Shown: in pieces, positions 1-7,694 of the stretch | Numbering within the stretch: position 1 is the stretch's first letter | Layout: each line of letters starts with the position of its first letter | From: Nocardia blacklockiae | Lineage (GTDB): Bacteria > Actinomycetota > Actinomycetes > Mycobacteriales > Mycobacteriaceae | Assembly: GCF_015477355.1 (NCBI RefSeq) | Contig: NZ_JADLRJ010000003.1 | Location: forward strand, 1-64,000 | Length of the DNA stretch: 64,000 bases | Direction of reading: 5' to 3' | Translations under genes and position numbers: made by a program | Notes under the pieces: model-generated | The model's database searches: none | Seen by the model: only the letters and a program-made list of their open reading frames with translations | Told to the model about the DNA's origin: nothing

Positions 1-85
1 AACAGATTATTGGGTTGATAGGCCGGAACTGGAAGCGCAGTAATGTGTGGAGGTGACCGGTACTAATAGGCCGAGGGCTTACCAA
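1..85 (+). rRNA. rrl: 23S rRNA, 3' end (partial)
   Basis: The first bases contain the conserved 23S 3'-terminal segment, with ggtactaataggccgagg near positions 60-76, which is the domain VI/terminal-helix region of actinobacterial 23S rRNA. The rest of the molecule lies upstream of the window. The 3' boundary (about position 85) is estimated from where the conserved helix ends. The next roughly 65 bases, up to the 5S gene, form the 23S-5S spacer and can pair locally (gaaac near 118 with gtttc near 143), as expected for an RNase III processing stem. Confidence 0.9.
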
Positions 86-152
86 CGAAGGTGTTACGCG
101 TCCACTGTGCGGTATCTGAAACAACACGCGTTTGTGTGGATAGTTTCATAGA

Positions 153-270
153 GTTACGGCGGTTATAGCGGTGGGGAAACGCCCGGTCCCATTCCGAACC
201 CGGAAGCTAAGCTCACCTGCGCCGATGGTACTGCACTCGACAGGGTGTGGGAGAGTAGGACACCGCCGGA
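153..270 (+). rRNA. rrf: 5S rRNA
   Basis: A roughly 118-base gene starting gttacggcgg and ending in the complementary caccgccg. It has the canonical 5S landmarks: cccattccgaacccggaag (loop B/C region) and the terminal helix formed by its two ends. It directly follows the 23S 3' end on the same strand, which is the usual last position of an rRNA operon. The exact first and last base are estimates from the terminal helix. Confidence 0.95.
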
Positions 271-281
271 ACATACGTTCG

Positions 282-312
282 CGAAGGCCCCCGACACTGT
301 CGGGGGCCTTCG
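282..312 (+). terminator. rRNA operon intrinsic terminator
   Basis: A perfect 14-bp stem (cgaaggcccccgac paired with gtcgggggccttcg) with a 3-base loop begins 12 bases after the 5S gene. A T-rich tract is absent, as is common in high-GC actinobacteria. The position and strength fit termination of the rRNA operon. The 200 bases from here to the next gene hold nothing I can identify. Confidence 0.85.
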
Positions 313-516
313 TCGTATCCGGACCTCCCCGGCGAATCGGGCGAATTCCGCGCGGTGTGTGTAGAACCGCCGAATCCGGGCAAACTTGATGTACACGTGG
401 CCGGCGCGCCGGATTCACAGCCACTTCACAAGCTATGGCAACCCGCCCCGGACCACTTCGCTGGATGATGGACGGGTAGCGGCGAACACGGGCCGCGCGG
501 GAAGGACGGGATACGG

Positions 517-1248
517 ATGGTCGGCGAGGCAGCGGCGGACGGAGCCCCCACCCTCGGTGCCCAGCGCACCGGATGGCGTCGGTTCTTCCTACCGGTGACC
601 TACGGCTACGCCGCCATGCTCATCACCGTCGCCGCCCTGCTGGCCGCCCTGAGCGACGCCGCCCAGACCCAGGTGATCCTGCGGGCCAGCACCAACCTGA
701 GCAACCTGCTGCGGGGCAACTACGGCACGCTCGTTTCCAGTGCGCTGGTGGTCGGCGACGGCGCGGCCGCGGCGCTGCTCATCCCGCTGCTGATCTGTCT
801 GCTCGCGCTGGCCGAGCTGCGCTTCGGCGCGCTCACCACCATCCGCATCTTCGTGGCCGGGCACATCGGCGCCACGCTGCTGGTCGCGGCCGGCCTGTGG
901 GTCGCGGTCACCGCGGACTGGGTGCCGGTGAGCATGACCACTGCGGAGGACGTCGGCATCAGCTACGGCGCGATGGCCATGATCGGAGCGTTCGTCGTGC
1001 TGCTGCCGCGGCGGTGGCGTGCGACCTGGTCGATCTCGTGGCTCGCGGTCGCGGTGTCCGGTGTGGCGATGGGCCGGACGTTCACGAACGTCGGACATCT
1101 GCTGGCGCTCGCCATCGGCCTGGTGGTCGGCTTCTGGCTGCTGCGCACGCATCGGGTGCGGCTGCCCCGGTTGCCGCGGCTGACTCGATTCGAGACCGGT
1201 CTGCTCGTGGTCGCGTCCGCGCTCGGGTATCTGTTGCTCGTGGGCTGA
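517..1248 (+). CDS. Rhomboid-like multi-pass membrane protein
   Basis: A 243-residue protein with about six hydrophobic segments after a soluble N-terminus of about 20 residues. Two features suggest a rhomboid fold: a G-x-S-x-G sequence (GISYG, Ser149) where rhomboids carry the nucleophile, and a later helix GHLLALAIG with His194 in the position of the catalytic histidine. The usual HxxxN of helix 2 is not obvious, so it may be a weak or inactive member. The start at the ATG is supported by GGAAGGA ten bases upstream. It stands alone between the rRNA operon and nucS and has no counterpart in the M. tuberculosis order. A second, more typical rhomboid lies at 29503. Confidence 0.6.
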   Translation: MVGEAAADGAPTLGAQRTGWRRFFLPVTYGYAAMLITVAALLAALSDAAQTQVILRASTNLSNLLRGNYGTLVSSALVVGDGAAAALLIPLLICLLALAELRFGALTTIRIFVAGHIGATLLVAAGLWVAVTADWVPVSMTTAEDVGISYGAMAMIGAFVVLLPRRWRATWSISWLAVAVSGVAMGRTFTNVGHLLALAIGLVVGFWLLRTHRVRLPRLPRLTRFETGLLVVASALGYLLLVG

Positions 1249-1286
1249 ATTACACGGCCCGTACCCGCTCACCTAAAGTGCCTGGG

Positions 1287-1964
1287 GTGCGCCTCGTGAT
1301 TGCTCGCTGCCAGGTCGACTACGTGGGTCGGCTCACCGCTCACCTCCCGATGGCTCGCCGCCTGCTGCTGATGAAGGCCGACGGTTCGGTGCTGGTGCAT
1401 TCCGACGGCGGCTCGTACAAGCCGCTGAACTGGATGAGCCCGCCGTGCCGACTGGAGGAGCGCGACAGCGAGACCGAGGCGGCCAAGCTGTGGGTGGTGA
1501 CCAACAAGGCCGGCGAGGAGCTGCGCATCACCGTCGCCGACATCGAGCACGACTCCGAGCACGAACTCGGCGTGGACCCGGGCCTGGTGAAGGACGGCGT
1601 CGAGGCGCACCTGCAGGAACTGCTGGCCGAGCACATCGAGACCCTCGGTCCCGGGTTCTCGCTCATCCGGCGGGAGTACATGACCGCGATCGGCCCGGTG
1701 GACATCCTGTGCCGCAACGCCGACGGCGCCACCGTGGCGGTGGAGATCAAGCGGCGCGGCGAGATCGACGGCGTCGAACAGCTGACCCGCTACCTGGAGC
1801 TGCTGAACCGCGACCCGCTGCTGGCCCCCGTCACCGGCGTGTTCGCCGCCCAGCAGATCAAGCCGCAAGCCAAAACGCTCGCCACCGACCGCGGAATCCG
1901 TTGCCTGACACTCGATTACGACGCGCTACGCGGCACCGAGAGCGACGAATTCCGGCTGTTCTAG
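1287..1964 (+). CDS. nucS: NucS/EndoMS mismatch-specific endonuclease
   Basis: A 225-residue protein nearly collinear with mycobacterial NucS (Rv1321), including the N-terminal DNA-binding part ([21 protein letters not shown]) and the C-terminal RecB-like nuclease domain. The nuclease residues are visible as Asp139 (GPVDIL), Glu153 and Lys155 (VEIKRRG), then the [13 protein letters not shown] helix. In actinobacteria lacking MutS/MutL, NucS cuts both strands at mismatches and works with the beta clamp; the C-terminal [15 protein letters not shown] tail resembles the clamp-interacting end. The GTG start at 1287 matches the family N-terminus (RLVIARC); a second GTG nine bases upstream is possible. 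No clear Shine-Dalgarno is seen. Confidence 0.95.
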   Translation: MRLVIARCQVDYVGRLTAHLPMARRLLLMKADGSVLVHSDGGSYKPLNWMSPPCRLEERDSETEAAKLWVVTNKAGEELRITVADIEHDSEHELGVDPGLVKDGVEAHLQELLAEHIETLGPGFSLIRREYMTAIGPVDILCRNADGATVAVEIKRRGEIDGVEQLTRYLELLNRDPLLAPVTGVFAAQQIKPQAKTLATDRGIRCLTLDYDALRGTESDEFRLF

Positions 1965-1973
1965 GCTCGAACC

Positions 1974-2282
1974 ATGCCCCGCCGGAAACCGCGCCCCAAG
2001 CAGTCCGCGGCGCGGCTCCAGCGGGAGCCGCGCCCGCTCGGCGACGTCTTCGGCCGCACCGAACCCGGCCCCGGCGGCAACGACACCTACATCGTCCGCA
2101 CCGTCCCCGGTTCCCGCGCCACCAAAACCTACCGCTGCCCCGGCTGCGACCACGAAATCCCGCCCGGCACAGCCCACATCGTCGCCTGGCGCGAATACGG
2201 CGGCGAAGACGACCGCCGCCACTGGCACACCGGCTGCTGGCGCGGCCGCCACACCCGAACCATCACCCGCCGCTGGTCTTGA
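1974..2282 (+). CDS. Small zinc-ribbon-like protein (Rv1322 position)
   Basis: A 102-residue, very basic protein starting nine bases after the nucS stop, so probably co-transcribed with it. The middle has a CPGCDHEIPPGTAHIV motif followed by HWHTGCW, giving a Cys-x2-Cys ... His/Cys set able to bind zinc. Both ends are rich in Arg and Lys. It occupies the slot of the M. tuberculosis hypothetical gene Rv1322 next to nucS. No function is known to me; nucleic-acid binding is a guess from the charge and the zinc-ribbon pattern. Confidence 0.75.
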   Translation: MPRRKPRPKQSAARLQREPRPLGDVFGRTEPGPGGNDTYIVRTVPGSRATKTYRCPGCDHEIPPGTAHIVAWREYGGEDDRRHWHTGCWRGRHTRTITRRWS

Positions 2283-2354
2283 GCCAGCGAAGCCGCCCCA
2301 CCCGCACTCCAACCGGCCGCGAACGCCAGATACCTCCCAGGACTGCATACCCCG

Positions 2355-2475
2355 CAAGGTTTTCGGCGCGTCTCGGTTTTCGGGTGCCGCCGCGCCGCGA
2401 CGAAGGAGCAAGCGGCGGTGCCCGAAAACCGAGACTCAGGCGCCGAAAACCCGCCGCAGCGAAGCGAAGGCCAAA
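2355..2475 (+). repeat. Palindromic interspersed repeat, copy 1
   Basis: A 121-bp element that recurs almost unchanged at 5499-5620 in the same orientation. It is a nested inverted repeat: outer arms ggttttcggcgc / gcgccgaaaacc and inner arms that begin gtctcggttttcggg and pair with cccgaaaaccgagac. The central loop is cgccgcgacgaaggagcaag. In this copy two bases of the inner right arm (tg at 2419-2420) do not pair with the left arm. It lies between the zinc-ribbon gene and the convergent FilP-like gene. The rest of the 2283-2549 gap holds only the terminator described separately. Confidence 0.85.
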
Positions 2476-2484
2476 TATAAGGAA

Positions 2485-2509
2485 GGCCGCTCCCCATCAG
2501 GGAGCGGCC
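2485..2509 (-). terminator. Intrinsic terminator of the FilP-like gene
   Basis: A perfect 10-bp stem, ggccgctccc / gggagcggcc, with a 5-base loop. Read on the minus strand it is followed by ttccttatattt, so it suits the minus-strand coiled-coil gene whose stop codon is about 40 bases away. It may also stop readthrough from the plus side. Confidence 0.75.
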
Positions 2510-2549
2510 CTCGTACGGTCGATATCGTTGTCGCCCGGCAGGATCGGCG

Positions 2550-3545
2550 TCAGCTCGAGACTTCTGCGTTCTCGCGCTCTTCGTCGTCGACGAGCTCGTC
2601 CTCCTCGGTCTTGACCTCGGGGATGGCCTTCTGGCGTCCGGAACCGGACTGCTTGCCGGACAGCGAGCGCTGTTCGGGGGCGCCGTCGAGGAGCTCGCTC
2701 TCGCGGTTGACCGCGGCGAGCATGGCCGGGACGGAGTCGAGCTGGCCGCGAATTCCCAAGAGCTGGGCCAGGACTCGGCCGCGCAGCACGCGCATTTCCT
2801 CGGCCAGCTCCTTGGCGTGGGCGATCTTGCGATCGGCCTGCTGGGTGGCGGAGGTGACCAGACGGTTGGCCTCGTCGGTCGCGTCCTTGATGCGCTGGGC
2901 GGCCTCGGAACGGCTGCTGGCCTCGAGTTCCTCCATGGCGCGGGTGAGCTTGGTGCGCCGCTCCGCCATGGTGACCTCGAAGTCCTGCTGGGCGGCCTTG
3001 CGCTTGGCCTCGGCCTCCTTGGTGATCCGCTCGGCTTCCGCGTTGGCGGCCTCGAGGATCTTCTTGGACTCCGAGCGCGCGTTGGCGAGGGTCTGCTCGA
3101 ACTCGACCTCGAGCGCCTCGCGCTTCTCCTTGGTCTCGGCGAGCAGCGACTCGTACTTGCCGCGCATCTCGGTGGCCTGCTGCTCGGCGATCGAGATCAT
3201 CTCGGCGGCTTCGGCCTGCGCCTGCGCACGGACCTCGGAGGCCTCGTCGGAAGCCAGGCGGAGCATGCGCGAGATGCGATCGCTCATGCCCTCGGCGGTG
3301 GTCGGGGGCACCGACAACCGGTCGACTTCCTTACGCAGCTCATCGATTTCGTCGCGTGCGTCTTCCAGCTGGGCGGCGAGATTTCGGGCCTGGGCTGCGG
3401 CGGCGTCGCGATCTGTGGCGGTGACCCTTAGTTCGGCATCGAATCGGTCAAAGTAATTGCGCACCTCATCGCGGTCGTAGCCCTTACGGACTACGGTAAA
3501 CGGCAACGCGACGAAGCGATTGCGATCGGGCTCAGTGGACGACAT
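2550..3545 (-). CDS. FilP/DivIVA-type coiled-coil cytoskeletal protein
   Basis: A 331-residue protein. An N-terminal DivIVA-like motif (FTVVRKGYDRDEVRNYF, about residues 13-29) is followed by a second conserved block (MSDRISRMLRLASDEASEV). A long Glu/Lys/Ala-rich coiled coil runs to about residue 270, and the tail is acidic. This architecture matches Streptomyces FilP, an intermediate-filament-like protein that supports polar growth. The neighbouring epimerase and thiolase genes are the same as those beside scy/filP in S. coelicolor, from memory. The ATG at 3545 is chosen; a TTG three codons upstream is possible. It is transcribed toward its own terminator. FilP-like function is inferred from domain pattern plus synteny. 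Confidence 0.8.
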   Translation of the reverse strand: MSSTEPDRNRFVALPFTVVRKGYDRDEVRNYFDRFDAELRVTATDRDAAAAQARNLAAQLEDARDEIDELRKEVDRLSVPPTTAEGMSDRISRMLRLASDEASEVRAQAQAEAAEMISIAEQQATEMRGKYESLLAETKEKREALEVEFEQTLANARSESKKILEAANAEAERITKEAEAKRKAAQQDFEVTMAERRTKLTRAMEELEASSRSEAAQRIKDATDEANRLVTSATQQADRKIAHAKELAEEMRVLRGRVLAQLLGIRGQLDSVPAMLAAVNRESELLDGAPEQRSLSGKQSGSGRQKAIPEVKTEEDELVDDEERENAEVSS

Positions 3546-3631
3546 GCCCCACAAACTACAGCCTGTCGGCTCACGATGGTGACCCGACCGCGAATGTCGT
3601 TACGACAAGTTTCCCCGGTCGGAATCCGATA

Positions 3632-4102
3632 CTAGTGAGTAGGATTCGGCGCCGGCTCGACCAGCTCGATGAGCACACCTCCAGCATCCTTCGGGTGTAC
3701 GAAGTTTATCCGGGAATCGGCGGTTCCGCGGCGAGGCGCGTCGTACAGCAAACGCAGACCTCGCGAGCGCAGGAAAGTAGCCACGGCCTCCACATCGGTG
3801 ACGCGATACGCCAGTTGCTGGAGACCCGGGCCGTTGCGATCGATGAACTTGGCGATCGTGGAGGACTCGTCGATCGGCGCCAGCAACTGCAGAGCAGTCG
3901 AGTCGTCGCCGGCGGCGGGCAGCGACAGCATCGCCTCGTGGACCCCTTGGGCCTCGTTGATCTCGCGGTGGGTCTCGACCATTCCGAGGTGCTCGGAGTA
4001 CCACGCGACGGCGGCGTCGAGGTCGGGAACGGCGACGCCGACGTGATCGACGGCGATCACGTAGTCGGCGGGGATGAATTCGGGCGTATCGGTAGCACTC
4101 AC
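3632..4102 (-). CDS. mce: Methylmalonyl-CoA epimerase (VOC fold)
   Basis: A 156-residue vicinal-oxygen-chelate protein that interconverts the R and S forms of methylmalonyl-CoA in propionate and odd-chain fatty acid catabolism. The fold is visible from DHVGVAVPDLDAAVAWY (metal ligand His20) through GPGLQQLAYRV to the C-terminal HPKDAGGVLIELVEP, with the last Glu a metal ligand. It corresponds to Rv1322A. The GTG at 4102 gives a family-typical N-terminus; an upstream GTG at 4147 would add 15 residues with a poor match. It is divergent from the thiolase gene at 4230. The symbol here means the epimerase, not the mammalian-cell-entry genes at the right end. Confidence 0.9.
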   Translation of the reverse strand: MSATDTPEFIPADYVIAVDHVGVAVPDLDAAVAWYSEHLGMVETHREINEAQGVHEAMLSLPAAGDDSTALQLLAPIDESSTIAKFIDRNGPGLQQLAYRVTDVEAVATFLRSRGLRLLYDAPRRGTADSRINFVHPKDAGGVLIELVEPAPNPTH

Positions 4103-4229
4103 CCTTCGAACGTAGCGCGCACCTGCATGGTGCCGCCGAGACGGCACCGGTTACCTTGGAGTACGCGCGTTCTGTTCGTCGGCACGAGCGCATGCGCACC
4201 GCGTTCCCCATTACGAAGCGAGGCACATC

Positions 4230-5411
4230 GTGACTACCACCTCCGTCATCGTCTCCGGCGCCCGCACCCCGGTCGGTCGGCTGCTGGGTGGTCTGAAGGA
4301 CTTCAGCGGTTCGGATCTGGGCGGGTTCGCGATCAAGGCGGCGCTGGAGAAGGGCGGCGTGCGCCCCGACCAGGTCGACTACGTCATCATGGGCCAGGTG
4401 CTGACCGCGGGCGCGGGGCAGATCCCGGCCCGGCAGGCGGCGGTCGCCGGCGGCATCCCGATGGATGTGCCCGCGCTGACGCTGAACAAGGTCTGCCTGT
4501 CGGGCATCAACGCGATCGCGCTGGCGGACCAGCTGATCCGGGCCGGCGAGTACGAGGTCGTGGTGGCCGGCGGCCAGGAGTCGATGACCCAGGCGCCGCA
4601 TCTGCTGGAGAAGAGCCGCGAGGGCTTCAAATACGGCGACGTGACGCTGCGCGACCACATGGCCTTCGACGGCCTGCACGACATCTTCACCGACCAGGCC
4701 ATGGGCGCGCTGACCGAGACCCGCAACGACGCCGACCACATCAGCCGCGCCGAGCAGGACGCCTTCGCCGCCGCCTCACACCAGAAGGCCGCCGCGGCAT
4801 GGAAGAACGGCGTGTTCGAGGACGAGGTGGTCCCGGTGGCGGTGCCGCAGCGCAAGGGCGACCCGGTGCTGGTCACGCAGGACGAGGGCATCCGCGCCGA
4901 CACCACCGTCGAGTCGCTGGGCAAGCTGCGCCCCGCGTTCCGCAAGGACGGCACCATCACCGCCGGTTCGGCCTCGCAGATCTCCGACGGCGCCGCCGCG
5001 GTGGTCGTGATGAGCAAGGCCAAGGCGCAGGAACTGGGCCTGAGCTGGATCGCCGAGATCGGCGCCGCGGGCGTGGTGGCCGGCCCCGACTCCACGCTGC
5101 AGCAGCAGCCGGCCAACGCCATCGCGAAAGCCTGTGCGAAGGAAGGCATTTCGCCCGCCGAACTGGACCTGGTGGAGATCAACGAGGCGTTCGCCGCGGT
5201 GGGCATCGCTTCCACCCGCCAACTCGGCATCGACCCCGAGAAGGTGAACGTCAACGGCGGCGCCATCGCCATCGGCCACCCCCTGGGAATGTCCGGCGCG
5301 CGCATCGTCCTGCATCTGGCGCTCGAGTTGAAGCGACGTGGTGGAGGTGTCGGTGCGGCTGCGCTGTGCGGTGGTGGAGGCCAAGGCGACGCGCTCATCG
5401 TCCGGGTGTAG
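4230..5411 (+). CDS. fadA4: Acetyl-CoA C-acetyltransferase (thiolase)
   Basis: A 393-residue thiolase that condenses or cleaves acetoacetyl-CoA. The three active-site elements are present: nucleophile Cys89 in [11 protein letters not shown], the NEAFAAVG and [13 protein letters not shown] blocks with the catalytic His, and the acid/base Cys380 in [11 protein letters not shown]. Length is normal for the family. The GTG start is preceded by gaagcgagg. It is the syntenic counterpart of M. tuberculosis fadA4 (Rv1323) and sits opposite the methylmalonyl-CoA epimerase, as in many actinobacteria; the symbol rests on that synteny. Confidence 0.93.
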   Translation: MTTTSVIVSGARTPVGRLLGGLKDFSGSDLGGFAIKAALEKGGVRPDQVDYVIMGQVLTAGAGQIPARQAAVAGGIPMDVPALTLNKVCLSGINAIALADQLIRAGEYEVVVAGGQESMTQAPHLLEKSREGFKYGDVTLRDHMAFDGLHDIFTDQAMGALTETRNDADHISRAEQDAFAAASHQKAAAAWKNGVFEDEVVPVAVPQRKGDPVLVTQDEGIRADTTVESLGKLRPAFRKDGTITAGSASQISDGAAAVVVMSKAKAQELGLSWIAEIGAAGVVAGPDSTLQQQPANAIAKACAKEGISPAELDLVEINEAFAAVGIASTRQLGIDPEKVNVNGGAIAIGHPLGMSGARIVLHLALELKRRGGGVGAAALCGGGGQGDALIVRV

Positions 5412-5498
5412 AACCATCCGGTTGTAACCCAGCCCCGGCAGAGCGTCTCGGTACGCCGTCCCCTCGGCCGCGAAGCGCTAGCCACATACCCACACCCC

Positions 5499-5620
5499 CA
5501 AGGTTTTCGGCGCGTCTCGGTTTTCGGGTGCCGCCGCGCCGCGACGAAGGAGCAAGCGGCGGCACCCGAAAACCGAGACCTCAGGCGCCGAAAACCCGCC
5601 GCAGCGAAGCGAAGGCCAAA
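5499..5620 (+). repeat. Palindromic interspersed repeat, copy 2
   Basis: A 122-bp second copy of the element at 2355, in the same orientation. It differs by one inserted c (gagacctcagg) and by ca instead of tg in the inner right arm, so here the inner 23-bp arms pair perfectly. Flanking sequence is unrelated to copy 1. It lies in the 323-base gap between the thiolase gene and the DUF3817 gene; the remainder of that gap shows no gene or other signal I can support. Position after a stop codon would let it act as a bidirectional terminator or mRNA-stabilising hairpin. Confidence 0.85.
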
Positions 5621-5734
5621 AACACAGCCGTACGTTGTGGCCCAGCGCGCCGGGATAGTCCCCACCCTCTGTGTCACAAACCACACCAACTACCCGCTGT
5701 CGTAGTAACGTCGACGTTGGGCACAATGGTGTCC

Positions 5735-6088
5735 ATGGGCGAACTTTTCGATGTAAGCACCCTGGCCAAGCGAGTCCGGCTGTTCGGCGTGCTCGAGGCC
5801 GTCTCCTGGGCCTTGTTGCTTACAGGATCGGTACTCAAGCGGCTACCCGAGCCGATCACCTGGCCGGTGATGGTGTTCGGCATGCTGCACGGCCTGGTGT
5901 TCGTGGTGTTCGCGCTGAGCCTGCTGCTGGCGTGGCGGGAGTTCGAGTGGCCGGGGAAGACGCTGCTGCTGGGTCTGCTGTCCTCCGTCGTGCCGTTCAC
6001 CTCGGTGTGGTTCGAGCGGTGGGCGATTCGCACGGGGCAATTGGGTGAACTGAGTGCGGCCGCGGCACCCGCCGCCGCTCGTTCGTGA
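5735..6088 (+). CDS. DUF3817 small integral membrane protein
   Basis: A 117-residue protein with three or four hydrophobic helices. It opens with a VRLFGVLEAVSWALLLTGS segment, followed by a WPVMVFGMLHGLVFVVFALS helix and a LLGLLSSVVPFTSVWFERW helix. This is the DUF3817 pattern, and a longer paralogue is encoded at 32503. An ATG nine bases upstream is an alternative start; no strong ribosome site decides between them. It ends 13 bases before the thioredoxin-fold gene and may share a transcript with it. Function unknown. Confidence 0.75.
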   Translation: MGELFDVSTLAKRVRLFGVLEAVSWALLLTGSVLKRLPEPITWPVMVFGMLHGLVFVVFALSLLLAWREFEWPGKTLLLGLLSSVVPFTSVWFERWAIRTGQLGELSAAAAPAAARS

Positions 6089-6101
6089 CAAACTGGGAAC
6101 C

Positions 6102-7004
6102 GTGACTCGACCTGCTGCACGTCGTCCCTCGCCCGCCGTCGCCGCTGCCATGTCCGGTGCGGTGGATCTGTCCAGTCTGAAACAGCCGGCCGCCACGGAC
6201 GCCGCCCCGACCGGCGGTCACGCGGTCACCGAAGCCGATTTCGAGACCAAGGTGCTGCGCCGATCGATGCAGGTGCCGGTGGTCATCGTCCTGTACTCGC
6301 AGCGCAGCCCGGGCAGCGTGGAGCTGGTGAAGCTGTTCGAGCGCCTGGTGGGTGAGGACGGTGGCAGCTGGGACCTGGCCACCGTCGAAGCCGAGCCCAA
6401 CATGCGCATCGCGCAGGCCCTCGGGGTGCAGGGCATTCCGACGGTGATCGCGGTGGCCGCGGGCCAGCCGCTCGCCGATTTCCAAGGCGCGCAACCCGAA
6501 CCGCAGGTGAAGCAGTGGCTGGCGGCCGTGGTCGACGCGGTGCGCGGCAAGCTGGAAGGCGGCGTCGAGGGCGAGGAGGCCCCGGCTGTGCCGGAGGATC
6601 CCCGCTTCACCGTCGCCGAGGAGGCCCTCGACCGCGGCGACATCGCCGGGGCGGAAGCCGCCTACGAGAAGATCCTCGCCGAGGAGCCCGCGAACGCCGA
6701 GGCCAAGGCCGCACTGCGGCAGGTGCGCTTCTTCGGCCGCGCGCAGGGCCTGCCCGCCGACGCGATCGAGCGCGCCGACGCCGCTCCCGACGATATCGAC
6801 GCCGCCTTCGCGGCCGCCGACATGGAGTGCTTCAACCAGCAGCCCGAAGCCGCCTTCACCCGCCTGATCGACCTGGTCAAGCGCACCGCCGGCGACGACC
6901 GTAACCGCGTGCGCACCCGCCTGGTGGAACTGTTCGAGCTGTACGACACCGGCGACCCGGTCGTGGTCGCCGCCCGCCGCAAGCTCGCGACCGCGCTCTA
7001 CTGA
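6102..7004 (+). CDS. Thioredoxin-fold/TPR protein, CnoX (YbbN)-like
   Basis: A 300-residue protein corresponding to Rv1324. Residues 45-150 form a thioredoxin fold (VPVVIVLYSQRSPGSVELVKLF ... GIPTVIAVAAGQPL with the cis-Pro loop), and residues 170-300 form TPR-like helices. The position of the redox CxxC is SQRSPGS, with no cysteine, so it cannot act as a disulfide oxidoreductase. Chaperedoxins of the CnoX type hold unfolding clients for GroEL/DnaK, and their thioredoxin domain is often redox-inactive. The GTG start at 6102 is 14 bases after the previous stop. The chaperone role is from family knowledge. Confidence 0.8.
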   Translation: MTRPAARRPSPAVAAAMSGAVDLSSLKQPAATDAAPTGGHAVTEADFETKVLRRSMQVPVVIVLYSQRSPGSVELVKLFERLVGEDGGSWDLATVEAEPNMRIAQALGVQGIPTVIAVAAGQPLADFQGAQPEPQVKQWLAAVVDAVRGKLEGGVEGEEAPAVPEDPRFTVAEEALDRGDIAGAEAAYEKILAEEPANAEAKAALRQVRFFGRAQGLPADAIERADAAPDDIDAAFAAADMECFNQQPEAAFTRLIDLVKRTAGDDRNRVRTRLVELFELYDTGDPVVVAARRKLATALY

Positions 7005-7073
7005 GATCGTCCGGGCCCCGCGGCCCGGACCGCGCATCGGCGGGCTCGCCGGGGCCGGGGGAGAGGCGAACGG

Positions 7074-7454
7074 ATGCACATCACGAAGAAGGCCGCCCGG
7101 ATCGCGGTGGGGACGCTCGCCGCGGTGGCGGTGCTGCTCCCGGCGGGGAGCGCCGCGGCGCAGGACGCGACCACGCGGCTCGTCCTCACCCGCGAGGACT
7201 CCGACCAGCCCACCCGCACGGCCACGCTGACCTGCGACCCGGTCGGCGGCTCGCACCCGAGCGCGGCCGCCGCCTGCCGCTTCCTGGCCCCACTCGGGGA
7301 ACTCGTTCTCCCCGAAGAGGATCCGGGCGTGCGCTGCTTCCGCTACCACCCCGTGGTCTACCGCGCCGAGGGCATCCTGCACGGCGTCCCCGTCTCGGTC
7401 GAACGCACCTACGGCTGCCTGATCCCCGAACTGTCCGTCCCGTGGGAGTTCTGA
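7074..7454 (+). CDS. Secreted subtilisin-inhibitor-like (SSI) protease inhibitor
   Basis: A 126-residue preprotein. Residues 1-29 are a Sec signal peptide (basic start, hydrophobic core, cleavage near SAAAQDA). The mature part has the SSI signature TATLTCDPVGGSHPSAAAAC and four cysteines, enough for the two disulfides typical of the family. In SSI the reactive bond follows the third cysteine; here the loop reads RCFRYHPVVY, so the P1 residue may be Arg, which would favour trypsin-like targets. It ends PWEF, close to the usual aromatic C-terminus. GGGGGAGAGG upstream is a plausible ribosome site. SSI genes are common in Streptomyces and less so here. Confidence 0.8.
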   Translation: MHITKKAARIAVGTLAAVAVLLPAGSAAAQDATTRLVLTREDSDQPTRTATLTCDPVGGSHPSAAAACRFLAPLGELVLPEEDPGVRCFRYHPVVYRAEGILHGVPVSVERTYGCLIPELSVPWEF

Positions 7455-7514
7455 CCGCGCGTCCCGCCGGAGCGGACAGTATCCGTCCGCGCACTACCGG
7501 AGTACGGCGAGTGT

Positions 7515-7691
7515 GCCGAGCGCGGCCGCACTTCGAACTCTCGGCTCAGTACCGAGGCGCGTGGGCGGCCGAGCGCGGCAGCACTTCGAACTCTGTTCGG
7601 TTCAGCACCGGGGCCCGTGGGCGGCCGAGCGCGGCAGCACTTCGAACTCTGATCGGCTCGCCACCGAGGCCCGTGGGCGGCTGAGCGCTCG
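7515..7691 (+). repeat. Tandem repeat, three units of 53-56 bp
   Basis: Three consecutive copies start at 7515, 7568 and 7624 with gccgagcgcggc, each followed by cacttcgaactct and ending in cgtgggcgg. A fourth, 12-base partial copy begins at 7680. Units 2 and 3 are the most alike. The array fills the gap between two convergent genes (SSI and dienelactone hydrolase). It has open frames on both strands only because of its composition, and I see no gene in it. It resembles the mycobacterial MIRU/VNTR type of intergenic array. Confidence 0.8.
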
Positions 7692-7694
7692 CGT

